From: Candidatus Fukatsuia endosymbiont of Tuberolachnus salignus
GTDB lineage: Bacteria; Pseudomonadota; Gammaproteobacteria; Enterobacterales; Enterobacteriaceae
DNA length: 64,000 nucleotides
Reading direction: 5' to 3'
Assembly: GCF_964030845.1 (NCBI RefSeq)
Contig: NZ_OZ034983.1
Span: forward strand, 2,790,001-2,854,000
A program made the translations under genes and the position numbers. Below the pieces are notes generated by a model. That model ran no database searches, was not told where the DNA came from, and worked only from the letters and a program-made list of their open reading frames with translations. Below are positions 7,760 through 16,659 of the stretch, one piece after another. The number at the start of each line of letters is the position of its first letter. The first letter of the stretch is position 1.

Positions 7760-8858
7760 ATGTTTGAAATAAATGCAGTAAAAAATAGCATTCAAGATCT
7801 GTCTGAGCGAACGTGTGTTCTTAGGGGGTATCTTTGACTATGACGCCAAGAAGGAAAGATTAGAAGAAGTCAACGCCGAGTTGGAACAGCCTAACGTTTG
7901 GCAGGAACCAGAACGTGCACAGGCGCTGGGTAAAGAACGTTCCGTACTCGATGAGATGGTTGCTACTATCGATCAGCTTGAAAAAGGATTAGATGACGTT
8001 GCTGGTTTGTTAGAGTTAGCGCTAGAAGCCGAAGATGAAGAGACGTTTAACGAGACACTCACTGAATTAAAAACGCTTGAGGATAACCTCATTCAGCTAG
8101 AGTTCCGTCGTATGTTTTCTGGTGAATATGATAGCGCCAGTTGTTATTTAGATCTGCAAGCAGGGTCTGGTGGCACTGAAGCACAAGACTGGGCGAATAT
8201 GTTACAGCGCATGTATCTGCGTTGGGCCGAGGCAAAAGGTTTCAAAACTGAAATTATTGAACAATCTGACGGTGATGTCGCTGGATTAAAATCGGCAACC
8301 ATCAAGATTATTGGCGATTATGCTTTTGGCTGGTTACGTACTGAAACGGGAGTGCATCGTTTAGTGCGTAAAAGTCCTTTTGACTCGGGTAATCGTCGCC
8401 ACACCTCTTTTAGCTCTGCTTTTGTTTACCCTGAAGTTGATGATGATATTGATATCGAAATTAATCCAGCAGATTTACGTATTGATGTATACCGTGCATC
8501 GGGTGCGGGTGGTCAACATGTTAACAAAACGGAATCTGCTGTCCGTATTACCCACCTCCCCACGAATATTGTGACTCAATGCCAGAGTGATCGCTCACAA
8601 CATAAAAATAAAGATCAGGCGATGAAACAGCTTAAAGCGAAACTGTATGAATTTGAGATGCAGAAAAAAAATGCTGATAAGCAGCAGTTAGAAGATAATA
8701 AATCAGACATTGGTTGGGGAAGTCAAATTCGCTCCTATGTCTTGGACGATTCCCGTATCAAAGACCTGCGCACTGGCGTAGAAATACGTAATACAGAGTC
8801 CGTCCTCGATGGTGATCTGGATAAATTTATTGAAGCAAGTTTGAAAGCCGGGCTATAA
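7760..8858 (+). CDS. prfB: Peptide chain release factor RF2 with programmed +1 frameshift
   Basis: Translation starts at the ATG at 7760 (MFEINAVKNSIQDL) and reaches an in-frame TGA at 7835-7837 as codon 26, within AGGGGGTATCTTTGAC. A +1 slip at CTT-TGA-C continues into the main frame to 8858. The internal Shine-Dalgarno AGGGGG, the slippery CTT and the TGA-C context are the classic RF2 autoregulatory site. The body contains the stop-codon-reading loop region and GGQ in SGAGGQHVNKTESAV, which triggers peptidyl-tRNA hydrolysis. RF2 reads UGA and UAA. lysS follows after 9 nt, as in E. coli prfB-lysS. Confidence 0.97.
7817..7838 (+). promoter_or_regulatory. prfB programmed frameshift signal
   Basis: TTCTTAGGGGGTATCTTTGA places an internal Shine-Dalgarno (AGGGGG, 7823-7828) three nt before CTT-TGA, with a C after the stop. 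Low RF2 leaves the ribosome paused at TGA and favours the +1 slip, so RF2 limits its own synthesis. The site matches the E. coli element in every functional position. Confidence 0.95.
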
Positions 8859-8867
8859 GGAACACAA

Positions 8868-10418
8868 ATGTTAGAGCAAAAACGATCGGTTGTTGGACAA
8901 ACGGTCACTGAAACAGCGCAAGAACTCAATGATGAGCTACGAGTTCGTAAAGAAAAACTGGCTGTATTGCGGAAGGGTAATGGTGTTGCTTTTCCGAACG
9001 ATTTTCGCCGTAATGCATTATCTGATAAATTGCATCACACATACGGTAGCAAAGAAAATGAAGAATTAGCCACGTTAGAGAGTGAAGTCACTGTTGCCGG
9101 CCGCATGATGAGCCGTCGTCTTATGGGTAAAGCTTCATTCGTTACTTTACAGGATATGGGTGGACGTATTCAGTTGTATGTTACCCGTGACGATTTTCCA
9201 GAAGGTTTCTACGATGGAGAATTTAAAAAATGGGATCTCGGCGATATTCTAGGCGCTCGCGGCAAACTGTTTAAAACAAAAACCGGTGAACTTTCAATCC
9301 ACTGTACTGAACTGCGACTTCTGACGAAGGCTTTACGGCCACTGCCAGATAAATTCCATGGTTTAACCGATCAGGAAACTTGCTACCGTCAGCGTTACCT
9401 GGATCTGATTGCTAATGATAAATCACGTCGTACTTTTAAGACACGTTCAAAAATCATTGCGACTATCCGCCAATTTATGGTGGAAAAAGACTTTATGGAA
9501 GTTGAAACGCCAATGATGCAGGTGATTCCCGGTGGTGCGGCGGCACGCCCGTTTGAGACTCATCATAATGCCCTAGACATTGACATGTACCTGCGTATTG
9601 CGCCGGAACTCTATTTAAAACGTTTAGTGGTGGGAGGATTTGAACGCGTATTCGAAATTAACCGTAACTTCCGTAACGAAGGTATTTCGCCGCGCCACAA
9701 CCCAGAGTTCACCATGATGGAACTCTATATGGCATATGCGGATTACCGAGATCTTATGGCTCTGACGGAAGAACTATTCCGCACACTAACTAAAACCGTG
9801 TTAGGCAATAATGTGGTCACTTATGGCGATAATATTTTTGATTTCTCAAAGCCATTTGCCAAATTGACGATGAAAGAAGCGATTTGCCAATATCACAAAG
9901 ATACTAATATTACCGATTTGGAGGATATCGACAAAGCCAAAAAAATTGCGGGTTCCTTGGGGATTAAACTGGAAAAAAACTGGGAGCTGGGTCGTATTCA
10001 GTGTGAAATTTTTGAGGCGACAGCTGAAAGCCATCTAATACAGCCAACTTTCATCACCGAGTACCCGGCAGAGGTCTCGCCATTGGCACGGTGCAATAAT
10101 GAAAATCCGTTTTTTACCGATCGCTTTGAGTTTTTTATCGGTGGTCGAGAAATCGGCAATGGCTTCTCTGAGCTAAACGATGCACAGGATCAGGCAGACC
10201 GTTTTGACACACAGGTACAGGCTAAGAAAAGCGGTGATGACGAAGCCATGCTCTACGATGCAGACTATGTAACGGCATTGGAACATGGCTTACCGCCGAC
10301 CGCAGGCTTGGGTATCGGTATCGACCGTATGGTTATGTTGTTGACTAACAGTCATACTATTCGTGATGTGATCCTTTTCCCGACAATGCGTCCGGTTGAT
10401 GTCAGTGATAAAAAATAA
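8868..10418 (+). CDS. lysS: Lysyl-tRNA synthetase, class II
   Basis: A 516-residue protein, slightly longer than the usual 505, with the extra length in the variable N-terminal helix. The anticodon-binding OB fold covers about residues 60-160 (AGRMMSRRLMGKASFVTLQDMGGRIQLYV). The class II core has motif 2 FRNEGISPRHNPEFTMMELY and motif 3 GLGIGIDRMVMLL near the C-terminus. It charges tRNA-Lys in the cytoplasm and is probably cotranscribed with prfB. Confidence 0.96.
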   Translation: MLEQKRSVVGQTVTETAQELNDELRVRKEKLAVLRKGNGVAFPNDFRRNALSDKLHHTYGSKENEELATLESEVTVAGRMMSRRLMGKASFVTLQDMGGRIQLYVTRDDFPEGFYDGEFKKWDLGDILGARGKLFKTKTGELSIHCTELRLLTKALRPLPDKFHGLTDQETCYRQRYLDLIANDKSRRTFKTRSKIIATIRQFMVEKDFMEVETPMMQVIPGGAAARPFETHHNALDIDMYLRIAPELYLKRLVVGGFERVFEINRNFRNEGISPRHNPEFTMMELYMAYADYRDLMALTEELFRTLTKTVLGNNVVTYGDNIFDFSKPFAKLTMKEAICQYHKDTNITDLEDIDKAKKIAGSLGIKLEKNWELGRIQCEIFEATAESHLIQPTFITEYPAEVSPLARCNNENPFFTDRFEFFIGGREIGNGFSELNDAQDQADRFDTQVQAKKSGDDEAMLYDADYVTALEHGLPPTAGLGIGIDRMVMLLTNSHTIRDVILFPTMRPVDVSDKK

Positions 10419-10422
10419 AAAA

Positions 10423-10476
10423 ATACCGGCGTCAGATGCGCGCCGGTTTATAAAACCTAAAAGGTTTTTATTTTTG
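10423..10476. terminator. Tandem hairpins between convergent lysS and mlaA
   Basis: ACCGGCG pairs with CGCCGGT (about 10427-10447). A second hairpin, AAAACCTAAAAGGTTTT, ends in a T-run. Placed between converging genes, they can act in both directions. Confidence 0.75.
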
Positions 10477-10508
10477 GAACAGCTTATAAAGGTCTAGCGT
10501 ACATTCTA

Positions 10509-11273
10509 TCAATGACTAGCGTCAATACTCTGCAGATCATCTTGAATCGCTAAAGCGTTCGGGTTAGCTTCAGGGCTTAATACGCCACCATTAGCAAGAA
10601 AATCATAACGCTGAAAATAAGCATCTCGCACTATCTGGTAAGGATCGGATGAATTACGCAATAAACCATCGGAATCCAGCAATTGAGCACGGGTTTCTAC
10701 CCCTTCGATGACCCACTTACCGGCAGACATCCAGAATGTCAGGTAGCTGAGCATGGGGTAAAGCGTATCCACCCATTTTCCGCCATCCTGACGAAGCGTC
10801 GCGCTACCGTAAACAGGCAAAACCGCATAAGGACCATAGCCGACATCATAACGACCCAATGTAGAACCAAAGCGATAAGGAACCTCTTTCACCAACTTAG
10901 GATTAGCCATACTAGCAACATCGATGAATCCCCCCATGCCTAACAACGTATTTAAAAAAAAGCGATTGAAATGCTTCATTGCTTTGTAGGGATCACCAAT
11001 CAAAAAACCGTTGATCATACTGGCTGGCTCTTCAAGATTACTGAAAAAATTGCTCAAACCATTACGGGCGGGCTGGGGCATACCATCACGCCAAACCACC
11101 GCTACCGGACGTATCAGATAAGGATCCACGATATTGTAGTTAAAATTAAACATTGCCCGGTTAAAACATTCTAGCGTATCGACATGCTTTTGTTCATTTT
11201 GATGTGGAGAACGACTGGCACAACCTATTAATAATAAAACCGTACAAGCTAGCCCTATTAGGCGATAATTCAT
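10509..11273 (-). CDS. mlaA: MlaA (VacJ), outer-membrane lipid-asymmetry lipoprotein
   Basis: A 254-residue lipoprotein with a signal peptide ending in the lipobox LLLIGC. Conserved family blocks include CFNRAMFNFNYNIVDPYLIRPVAV, NLEEPASMINGFLIGDP and RFGSTLGRYDVGYGPYAVLP. MlaA forms a donut in the inner leaflet of the outer membrane with OmpC/F and removes mislocalised phospholipids, passing them to MlaC and the MlaFEDB transporter. It is monocistronic here, converging on lysS. It is full length. Confidence 0.93.
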   Translation of the reverse strand: MNYRLIGLACTVLLLIGCASRSPHQNEQKHVDTLECFNRAMFNFNYNIVDPYLIRPVAVVWRDGMPQPARNGLSNFFSNLEEPASMINGFLIGDPYKAMKHFNRFFLNTLLGMGGFIDVASMANPKLVKEVPYRFGSTLGRYDVGYGPYAVLPVYGSATLRQDGGKWVDTLYPMLSYLTFWMSAGKWVIEGVETRAQLLDSDGLLRNSSDPYQIVRDAYFQRYDFLANGGVLSPEANPNALAIQDDLQSIDASH

Positions 11274-11807
11274 ATCTCTCTTTTGAACACATCCCGTTTG
11301 CAGAAACTACCGGGCGTTTTGACTAAAAAGTTCGGTTACAACCTGTTCCTTTCTTTATCATCACATCCAGTTATTTGAGCAACCTTTCAGCATTCACCCT
11401 ATGGTAAAAAAATTAATTTTTATGCCAAACATTTTATCAGACTGACCTGACGCCAAGGTAACTTTGATCAAACAGAAAATCAATCAGGCTGACTGGACAT
11501 TCACCACCACGACACATACCTTAAATGACAACGGTTTTACCACAGCGCGACCATAAAGACCCGCATTCTCACTAGGTTTGCGGTTTTTTTGTTGTCTATT
11601 ATCTTCTAATATGGCAGCTATACTCTGTTTTTAAGGACTAGATTGACTATTTCCTTTATCAATTGCCTATTTTAACCTGTGTTCGGAACAAGAAGACTAT
11701 TTTAACCCAAAGGGTGCCGCGTCCCTCTTTTTGAGGCACGGGACACCCTTCAATTAGAAGCCCTTGAAACACCAGGAGCCAGCTCTTGGTGTAGTTTTGT
11801 AATACCA
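11274..11807. other. Intergenic with possible terminators, no gene
   Basis: No ORF is credible. A weak hairpin, CCGCA...TGCGG followed by T7, lies at about 11563-11592. A stronger one, AAGGGTG...CACCCTT with GTCCC/GGGAC arms, spans about 11708-11753. The strand they serve is unclear. The IS630 element begins at 11808. Confidence 0.5.
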
Positions 11808-12905
11808 TATACCCGTGATCAATGAAGATGCTTGATTTTGAAGTCGATAAGGATCATGCTCATAGCCATGAAAATAGAGCTGACTGCTGACCAGAAAATT
11901 ACCCTCGAAGCCCAACATCGTCAAAGCCATGACCGCCGTGTCTGTGACAGGATCCGGTGTGTTTTGTTGTCCGCAGACGGCTGGACTCCCCCTATGATTG
12001 CTCACTCACAGCTCATTAATGAAACCACGGTGCGGCGCCACCTTACAGACTATCATAAACTCAACAAGCTCAAGCCTGAAAATGGCGGCTCCGATGGCTA
12101 TCTCAATGCGGAACAGACCACGTCGCTGGTTGAACATCTCACCCAGCCGCTCTACCACCACAATCACCAAATTGTGGCGTATATCGCTGGACGCTGGAAC
12201 ATCACCTTTACCGTATCAGGTCTGTATAAAGGGTTGAAGCAGCATGGCTTTAGCTATAAAAAGCCGAAAGGTGTTCCGCATAAATTTGCCGTTGAGAAAC
12301 AGCAGCAATTTATAAAGACCTACAGCGAATTGAAAGACGCCGCGGGTAATGACCCCATACTGTTTATTGATGCCGTTCATCCGACACAAACCACCAAAAT
12401 AAGCTACGGCTGGATACGAAAAGGCCAGGATAAAACGATAGAGACCACCGGGAGCAGAACGCGGTTGAATATCATGGGAGCCTTGAACATCCAGAATGTG
12501 GCTAACCCCATAATCCGTGATGATGAGACGATTAACAGCGAAAATGTGGTTCACTTCCTGTCTGCCATTCGCGCGCATTATCCCATCACGACAACGGCAC
12601 ATGTGATCCTCGAGGGTGCAGGCTATCACCGTTCACAGCTTGTGCAAGACGCCGCGCTTACGTTGAATATCCAGCTTCATTACCTTCCGCCGTATAGCCC
12701 GAATCTAAACCCGATAGAGCGATTGTGGAAGGTGATGAATGAGCAAACACGAAACAATAGATATTACCCATCTAAACAGAGTTTTAAGAACGATATCTTA
12801 AACTTCTTTGAAGTGAAGCTACCACAAATGGCAAGTTCTCTGGTATCTCGCTTAAACGATAATTTCCAGGCGCTAAATCCTGCATCTTGATTTCACTTGG
12901 GTATA
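11808..12905 (+). mobile_element. IS630-family element with TA target site
   Basis: The ends read TATACCCGTGATCAATGAAG (left, 11808) and, complemented, TATACCCAAGTGAAATCAAG (right, to 12905), forming an imperfect inverted repeat starting and ending at TA, as expected for IS630/Tc1 transposition into TA. One transposase gene fills the interior. Confidence 0.88.
11868..12890 (+). CDS. IS630-family transposase
   Basis: A 340-residue transposase. I chose ATG 11868 (MKIELTADQKITLE) because the 12 extra codons to 11832 run into the terminal repeat. The N-terminal helix-turn-helix region is followed by the Tc1/mariner-type DDE core: the first Asp in LFIDAVHPTQ (about residue 164), the second acidic site in VILEGAGYHRS (Glu at about 249, where the family has Asp), and the third in LNPIERLWKVMN. 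The Asp-to-Glu change may weaken or abolish catalysis. The gene is otherwise full length. Confidence 0.88.
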   Translation: MKIELTADQKITLEAQHRQSHDRRVCDRIRCVLLSADGWTPPMIAHSQLINETTVRRHLTDYHKLNKLKPENGGSDGYLNAEQTTSLVEHLTQPLYHHNHQIVAYIAGRWNITFTVSGLYKGLKQHGFSYKKPKGVPHKFAVEKQQQFIKTYSELKDAAGNDPILFIDAVHPTQTTKISYGWIRKGQDKTIETTGSRTRLNIMGALNIQNVANPIIRDDETINSENVVHFLSAIRAHYPITTTAHVILEGAGYHRSQLVQDAALTLNIQLHYLPPYSPNLNPIERLWKVMNEQTRNNRYYPSKQSFKNDILNFFEVKLPQMASSLVSRLNDNFQALNPAS

Positions 12906-12960
12906 GATATGCACTTTAATTTTGATTACAATGTAAAAAAATAATCCAAACGAGCTAAAG

Positions 12961-13321
12961 ATGAGTTATTCAGTTGATTTTCGGCGAAAAGTCCTCAGTG
13001 TTCGAGAGCAGGAAGGCCTGAGCATAAGAGCCACCGCGAAGCGTTTCCACATTGGCACGGATTCACTAACACGTTGGCTGAGGCGAATAGAGCCGCAACA
13101 GTCTGGCTCATGTCGGCGTAAGAAAAAAGCCCTGGTCAAAGATGTTGAGCTTTATCCAGATGCTTGCCAACGGGAGTGCGGCCCGTTTTGGGGTGTGCAC
13201 GAAATCCATTTGGCAAGCCTTGAAAAAATGGGGCATCAGCTATAAAAAAACCCCTGCATCATCCCAGGGCAAACGAAGACGCACGGCACAGCTTCCAGAA
13301 AAAGAGAGACGGCTATTGTGA
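12961..13321 (+). pseudogene. IS630-type helix-turn-helix ORF, frameshifted
   Basis: MSYSVDFRRKVLSVREQEGL opens a typical IS630 N-terminal half with the HTH motif ATAKRFHIGTDSLTRWLRR. The frame is lost near 13180; in another frame KSIWQALKKWGISYKKTPAS continues to a stop at 13321. No catalytic half follows. The upstream stretch TATAGATATGCACTTTAATT at 12902 looks like the 5' terminus of this element, shared with the relic at 13645. Confidence 0.75.
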
Positions 13322-13323
13322 CA

Positions 13324-13645
13324 TCATATAGCAGGGGCTTTATAAATTGATTCAAATAAAGTCATAAGAAAACAGAGAGTCAATGTGACATTGTTGCTTT
13401 CTACGAAGTGCTTTGGCTTGAGCCCATTTGTATTCGATAGAATTGAGGTCCGGGGAATAATACGACTGAGCCAGCGAGTAACGGAAGCTGAACCAATGTG
13501 GAAGCGTTTAGCGGTCTCTCTGATACTCAAGTTTTCTTTCTCTCGAATACCCAGAACTTTACGGCGAAAATCGACAGAGTGGCTCATCGCTAACTCCCTG
13601 TTAAATAATTTAGCTATACATTGTAATCAAAATTAATACGTTACT
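13324..13645 (-). mobile_element. Internally deleted IS630 relic
   Basis: On the minus strand MSHSVDFRRKVLGIREKENL begins the same HTH domain as the neighbouring copy. After about 45 residues it jumps to sequence that in another frame encodes the C-terminal NSIEYKWAQAKALRRKQQCH block. The element therefore lost its catalytic centre but retains both ends (TATAGCAGGGGCTTTATAAA near 13325; TATAGAGTAACGTATTAATT complemented at 13645). It is a non-autonomous derivative that an active relative could mobilise. Confidence 0.65.
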
Positions 13646-13659
13646 CTATAACGCTGCCA

Positions 13660-13890
13660 TATCTATCTTAGTGGCAGGTTTATTACGCGTTAAGCAGGGG
13701 GCGATTCGTTTGGCCCACCGCATCAGACTCGCACTTCCTATACTAAAGCGCATTGCCGTTTGAGCATACGTTAGGGCTTTTTTTTCTTTGACGGCCAACA
13801 CATGTTAACGAAATTTTAATGGATAAGTCATCTTGATATTGTGCAGGGATAAATCATTTCCACATTATATATCAAGTTAGGCCCCTGCTA
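13660..13890 (-). pseudogene. IS630 transposase N-terminal relic (MTYPLKF type)
   Basis: Minus-strand reading gives MTYPLKFR, a stop, then HVLAVKEKKALTYAQTAMRF and RWAKRIAPCLTRNKPATKID. This is clearly homologous to the pseudogene at 55817. The 5' terminus TATAGCAGGGGCCTAACTTG lies at about 13890. Only the HTH portion survives. Confidence 0.65.
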
Positions 13891-13995
13891 TAAATGGGCT
13901 CAAGCCAAAGCGCTCCGTAGTAAGCGACAATGTCACATTGACTCTCTGTTTTCTGATAATTTTATTTAAATCAACTTATAAGGCCCCTGCTATAG
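13886..13995 (+). pseudogene. IS630 transposase C-terminal relic
   Basis: Plus-strand reading gives KWAQAKALRSKRQCHIDSLF and a stop, the end of an MTYPLKF-type transposase, followed by a 3' terminus ending GGCCCCTGCTATA at 13995. That end truncates the endolysin relic on the other strand. Confidence 0.65.
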
Positions 13996-14224
13996 GCTTC
14001 AGATTTAGTTTGATAAACACCATCAATAAATAAGTTAAAATCAATCGCTAAACGGTCAATATGCAAACTGTTTTTTATCCCAATACCCACTTTGGCATTG
14101 CGTTCTGCTTGTTCCTTTAAGCGATAAGCTGCACCGAAAGTAAGCTGATAATTTTGTTCCGTCGCCCAGATGATCAATTTAGCAATAAGTCGAGTAATTT
14201 TTTTTGTTTTTCAATTAATGTCAT
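13990..14224 (-). pseudogene. Phage M15-type endolysin, frameshifted and truncated
   Basis: From the ATG at 14224 the gene starts MTLIEKQKK. A frameshift in an A8 run (T8 at 14198-14205 on the plus strand) breaks it, and the other frame continues TRLIAKLIIWATEQNYQLTF and GIKNSLHIDRLAIDFNLFID. The spacing S-x-H-x-x-x-R-L-A-x-D is the zinc-binding signature of phage VanY/M15 L-Ala-D-Glu peptidases. An IS630 terminus at 13995 removes the C-terminal zinc ligand region after QTKSEAY. It belonged to a lysis cassette with the holin relics upstream and is non-functional. Confidence 0.7.
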
Positions 14225-14438
14225 TATCTTTCCTTTTTAATATGCTCTGACTATAACGGCGGAGCCATAACTCGATCGTTTGATACCCGACAATGCCTAA
14301 TACAGCGCCCAAACCAGCAATAGCTAAAGGTGAAAGACCCGGTGTCTAAATCAGGACAGCTGCAGCGGAAGTTGAAGCAGCCGACCCTAATATCATACGA
14401 CCCAAAATAATTCGTACTTTAATGGGATCCTTTCTCAT
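14211..14438 (-). pseudogene. Phage holin-like membrane protein with in-frame stop
   Basis: The frame MRKDPIKVRIILGRMILGSA continues with AAAVLI, an in-frame TAG, then TPGLSPLAIAGLGAVLGIVG and a basic tail (WLRRYSQSILKRKD). Two hydrophobic segments and a charged C-terminus fit small phage holins. It overlaps the endolysin start, the usual holin-lysin coupling. One nonsense codon breaks it. Confidence 0.6.
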
Positions 14439-14504
14439 TCATGCTTGACCTAAAGCAATAATGGCACCCATGATAGCCAGGCCGATAATAGTAAAAAGAT
14501 CCAT
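14439..14504 (-). CDS. 21-residue membrane peptide of phage lysis cassette
   Basis: MDLFTIIGLAIMGAIIALGQ plus Ala encodes a single hydrophobic helix and ends immediately before the start of the next holin-like frame. It may be a small holin partner or the remnant of a larger gene. It is too short for standard ORF calling, and support comes only from context. Confidence 0.4.
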   Translation of the reverse strand: MDLFTIIGLAIMGAIIALGQA

Positions 14505-14801
14505 ATAGTTTTTTTTGAATTAATAAAAAATAGATTTTTACATAAAAATAAAGATAAAAAACACATAGAGGTTAAACAGATTTTATATATTTTATTTTTT
14601 ATAATAAAATAATGCGATTGATTAATTCCAATTAGGCATTAACGAGGTTCAGTCACATTAAGCAAGAATCTTGGGTAAAATGTTATTATTTTGTTTATAG
14701 TTTTTAATGAAATACCCTCTTGTAACACTAAAAAAGGGCCATGGATTTAGAATAAATTCCAATAAATCGATGTTGTTTCCAACACCGATCTATTCACTCG
14801 A
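14505..14801. other. AT-rich intergenic, one hairpin
   Basis: I see no gene. ATCGATGTTG-TTTC-CAACACCGAT (about 14767-14790) forms a strong hairpin just downstream of the cyclase gene on the minus strand and may be its terminator. Confidence 0.5.
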
Positions 14802-16397
14802 TTAAGATCTGACAGTATGCAATATTCTATCCACACAAACATCTATACGTTGATATAGCCCATCCAACGCGATAGATAAACCCTCTGACTGACTACTGTG
14901 GCGCGCAACAACACCTTTTATTTCTTCTCTAATCACCCTTATTTTCTCTGCTTGAATCGATGGAGTCCCTTTTTTATCTGCATAATAATCAACAAACTGA
15001 TTTCTAATCATCTTGAGATCATTTAATGCTGCATTACTACCTGATATTTTATCGAATACAGTAAGGTATTGATCAAACTCTTCCAATGAAGGTAAAGCTT
15101 CTCCCCAAGGAATTATTTTAACCTGTTGGTTGCCATTTATATCTTCGTTAATAGCCAGTGCATTATAATTACGATTACTGTAACCGATATATCCTCTTTC
15201 CTTGACATCATCGATAACAGCCTGTGTTTGCTGCCAATTTTTAGTCATTAACACTTTTCCTTCTGGCGAAATTACAAACAGACACTGGTCTGATTCAGGA
15301 AATGGATTATCCATTTCAGAACCATGATTGACCACATTTCCGCCGGTATATCCTACTTCTTTTGCTTTATTATTTAATCCTGCCAGATAGCCGGGCATCC
15401 ATGAGGTAACACTGCCCATTTCTGGATCTACCGTACGTCTGGTTTTTTGACTGAGTGCTTTTGTCGTTATTAATTCAACAACATTTTTAAATTTTTTCCC
15501 TTTATTTTTTAACGCTTTTTTTACCTCGTCACTGTTTATAATTTCCTTCAATTTTGGCGCTACCATAAATAAATCATAATCAGCGGTTAGGGGTTTAATC
15601 TGATCACCGATCTTTTGTCCCATTAATTCTAATGACCGCCAAACTGAATGATCCTTTTCCATCATATCAACCTGCCGGTATTCAACTAAATAACCTTGCT
15701 GATGTTTAACTAAACGGAACTGATAATCACCTGCCCCCTTACTTAATTCAGTAATCTGCAAGCGGTTCTCATCCCATTTCAACAAACCTTGTTGTTGCAG
15801 TTCATTTAATCGTGCCGGCGTAATATAAAGCTGTGTTTTGGCAAAACGCTCACTTTTCTTTTGTAGAGAATCCTGGTTATCTTGATTTCCTTTTGCTACA
15901 GCAACCTCATCTCCCAGTTTTTTACTTAAATTTTGATCGAATGGAATATAACCCGCCATAGGACCCCAATCAGAGCTTTTACCATGGACATCCAGCCCTT
16001 TAGTCGCCGCACCCTCAGCAATGAGAGAGGTTGAAAAACCATTTACCGGACGAAAAATAAAATAAGTATCTTGCTCTTTTGCTAGTTGAGCAAAAGCAGA
16101 AACATGTTCAGCCACCATACCCGATGCTTTGATTGCTGCTTGCCCTTCAACACTGATTGGATCAAAGGAATGATAAGTAACGTTATTATTATCTAGATTT
16201 TGCGGTTTTTTAATTGCAACAGCACCATGACATAAAGAGGTAGCGAAATAGAGAATGTCCTCAGTAAATTGAGATGATGGCAAGCCACCTGTACCACCAT
16301 TAGAGAGTGAGTTGGGTGGATTTTGTTTAGTATCTTTCGCAGTACCGGTATTTAAATGCTTTATTAAGCTACTCCCAATGTAAGATATATTAGACAT
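14802..16397 (-). CDS. Edema factor/ExoY-like nucleotidyl cyclase toxin
   Basis: This 531-residue protein aligns by eye with the catalytic region of Bacillus anthracis edema factor. Shared blocks: FRPVN (Arg116, matching R329), ATKGLDVHGKSSDWGPMAGY (Lys133, His138, Lys140, matching K346, H351, K353), PLTADYDLF (Asp273 and Asp275, matching the metal ligands D491 and D493), and YTGGNVVNHGSEMDN (His358, matching H577). Every residue I know to be catalytic in that family is present. The family makes cAMP or other cyclic nucleotides inside host cells, activated by calmodulin or actin. The C-terminal helical region (about 440-531) is shorter than the calmodulin-binding helical domain of edema factor. 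There is no Sec signal peptide; the first 45 residues are Ser/Thr/Asn/Gly rich, like type III secretion signals. It sits beside phage and IS debris, suggesting horizontal transfer. Confidence 0.9.
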   Translation of the reverse strand: MSNISYIGSSLIKHLNTGTAKDTKQNPPNSLSNGGTGGLPSSQFTEDILYFATSLCHGAVAIKKPQNLDNNNVTYHSFDPISVEGQAAIKASGMVAEHVSAFAQLAKEQDTYFIFRPVNGFSTSLIAEGAATKGLDVHGKSSDWGPMAGYIPFDQNLSKKLGDEVAVAKGNQDNQDSLQKKSERFAKTQLYITPARLNELQQQGLLKWDENRLQITELSKGAGDYQFRLVKHQQGYLVEYRQVDMMEKDHSVWRSLELMGQKIGDQIKPLTADYDLFMVAPKLKEIINSDEVKKALKNKGKKFKNVVELITTKALSQKTRRTVDPEMGSVTSWMPGYLAGLNNKAKEVGYTGGNVVNHGSEMDNPFPESDQCLFVISPEGKVLMTKNWQQTQAVIDDVKERGYIGYSNRNYNALAINEDINGNQQVKIIPWGEALPSLEEFDQYLTVFDKISGSNAALNDLKMIRNQFVDYYADKKGTPSIQAEKIRVIREEIKGVVARHSSQSEGLSIALDGLYQRIDVCVDRILHTVRS

Positions 16398-16659
16398 AGA
16401 TTATTTTTCCTTGGTGTTAAACTATAATTATTTTCCACAGCTATACAGCAGCAGTGATATTGCGTTAATCACTGTGTTTTTGCCGTAATTTAATGGTTTT
16501 TAATATTTTTATTAATACCTTTATCAATATAATCTCTTACAATTGCAAATAACATCAGTGTAACTACTTAGCCAGGACTTAACAGATCTTACTCATTTTT
16601 AAATAATAATAGAGAGAGGGTTGATACTCCAAGGAATGATAATCAACCTATCGGGTAAT
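16398..16659. other. Intergenic upstream of the cyclase gene
   Basis: AT-rich, no ORF. It should hold the promoter of the cyclase gene (minus strand), but I cannot pick a convincing -35/-10 pair. Confidence 0.4.

Noticed and set aside
7835..7837. Nonsense mutation in prfB
   Set aside because: The TGA is the conserved programmed frameshift codon of RF2.
13324..13587. Intact 87-residue regulator with HTH
   Set aside because: The HTH is an IS630 transposase N-terminus fused by deletion to out-of-frame C-terminal sequence.
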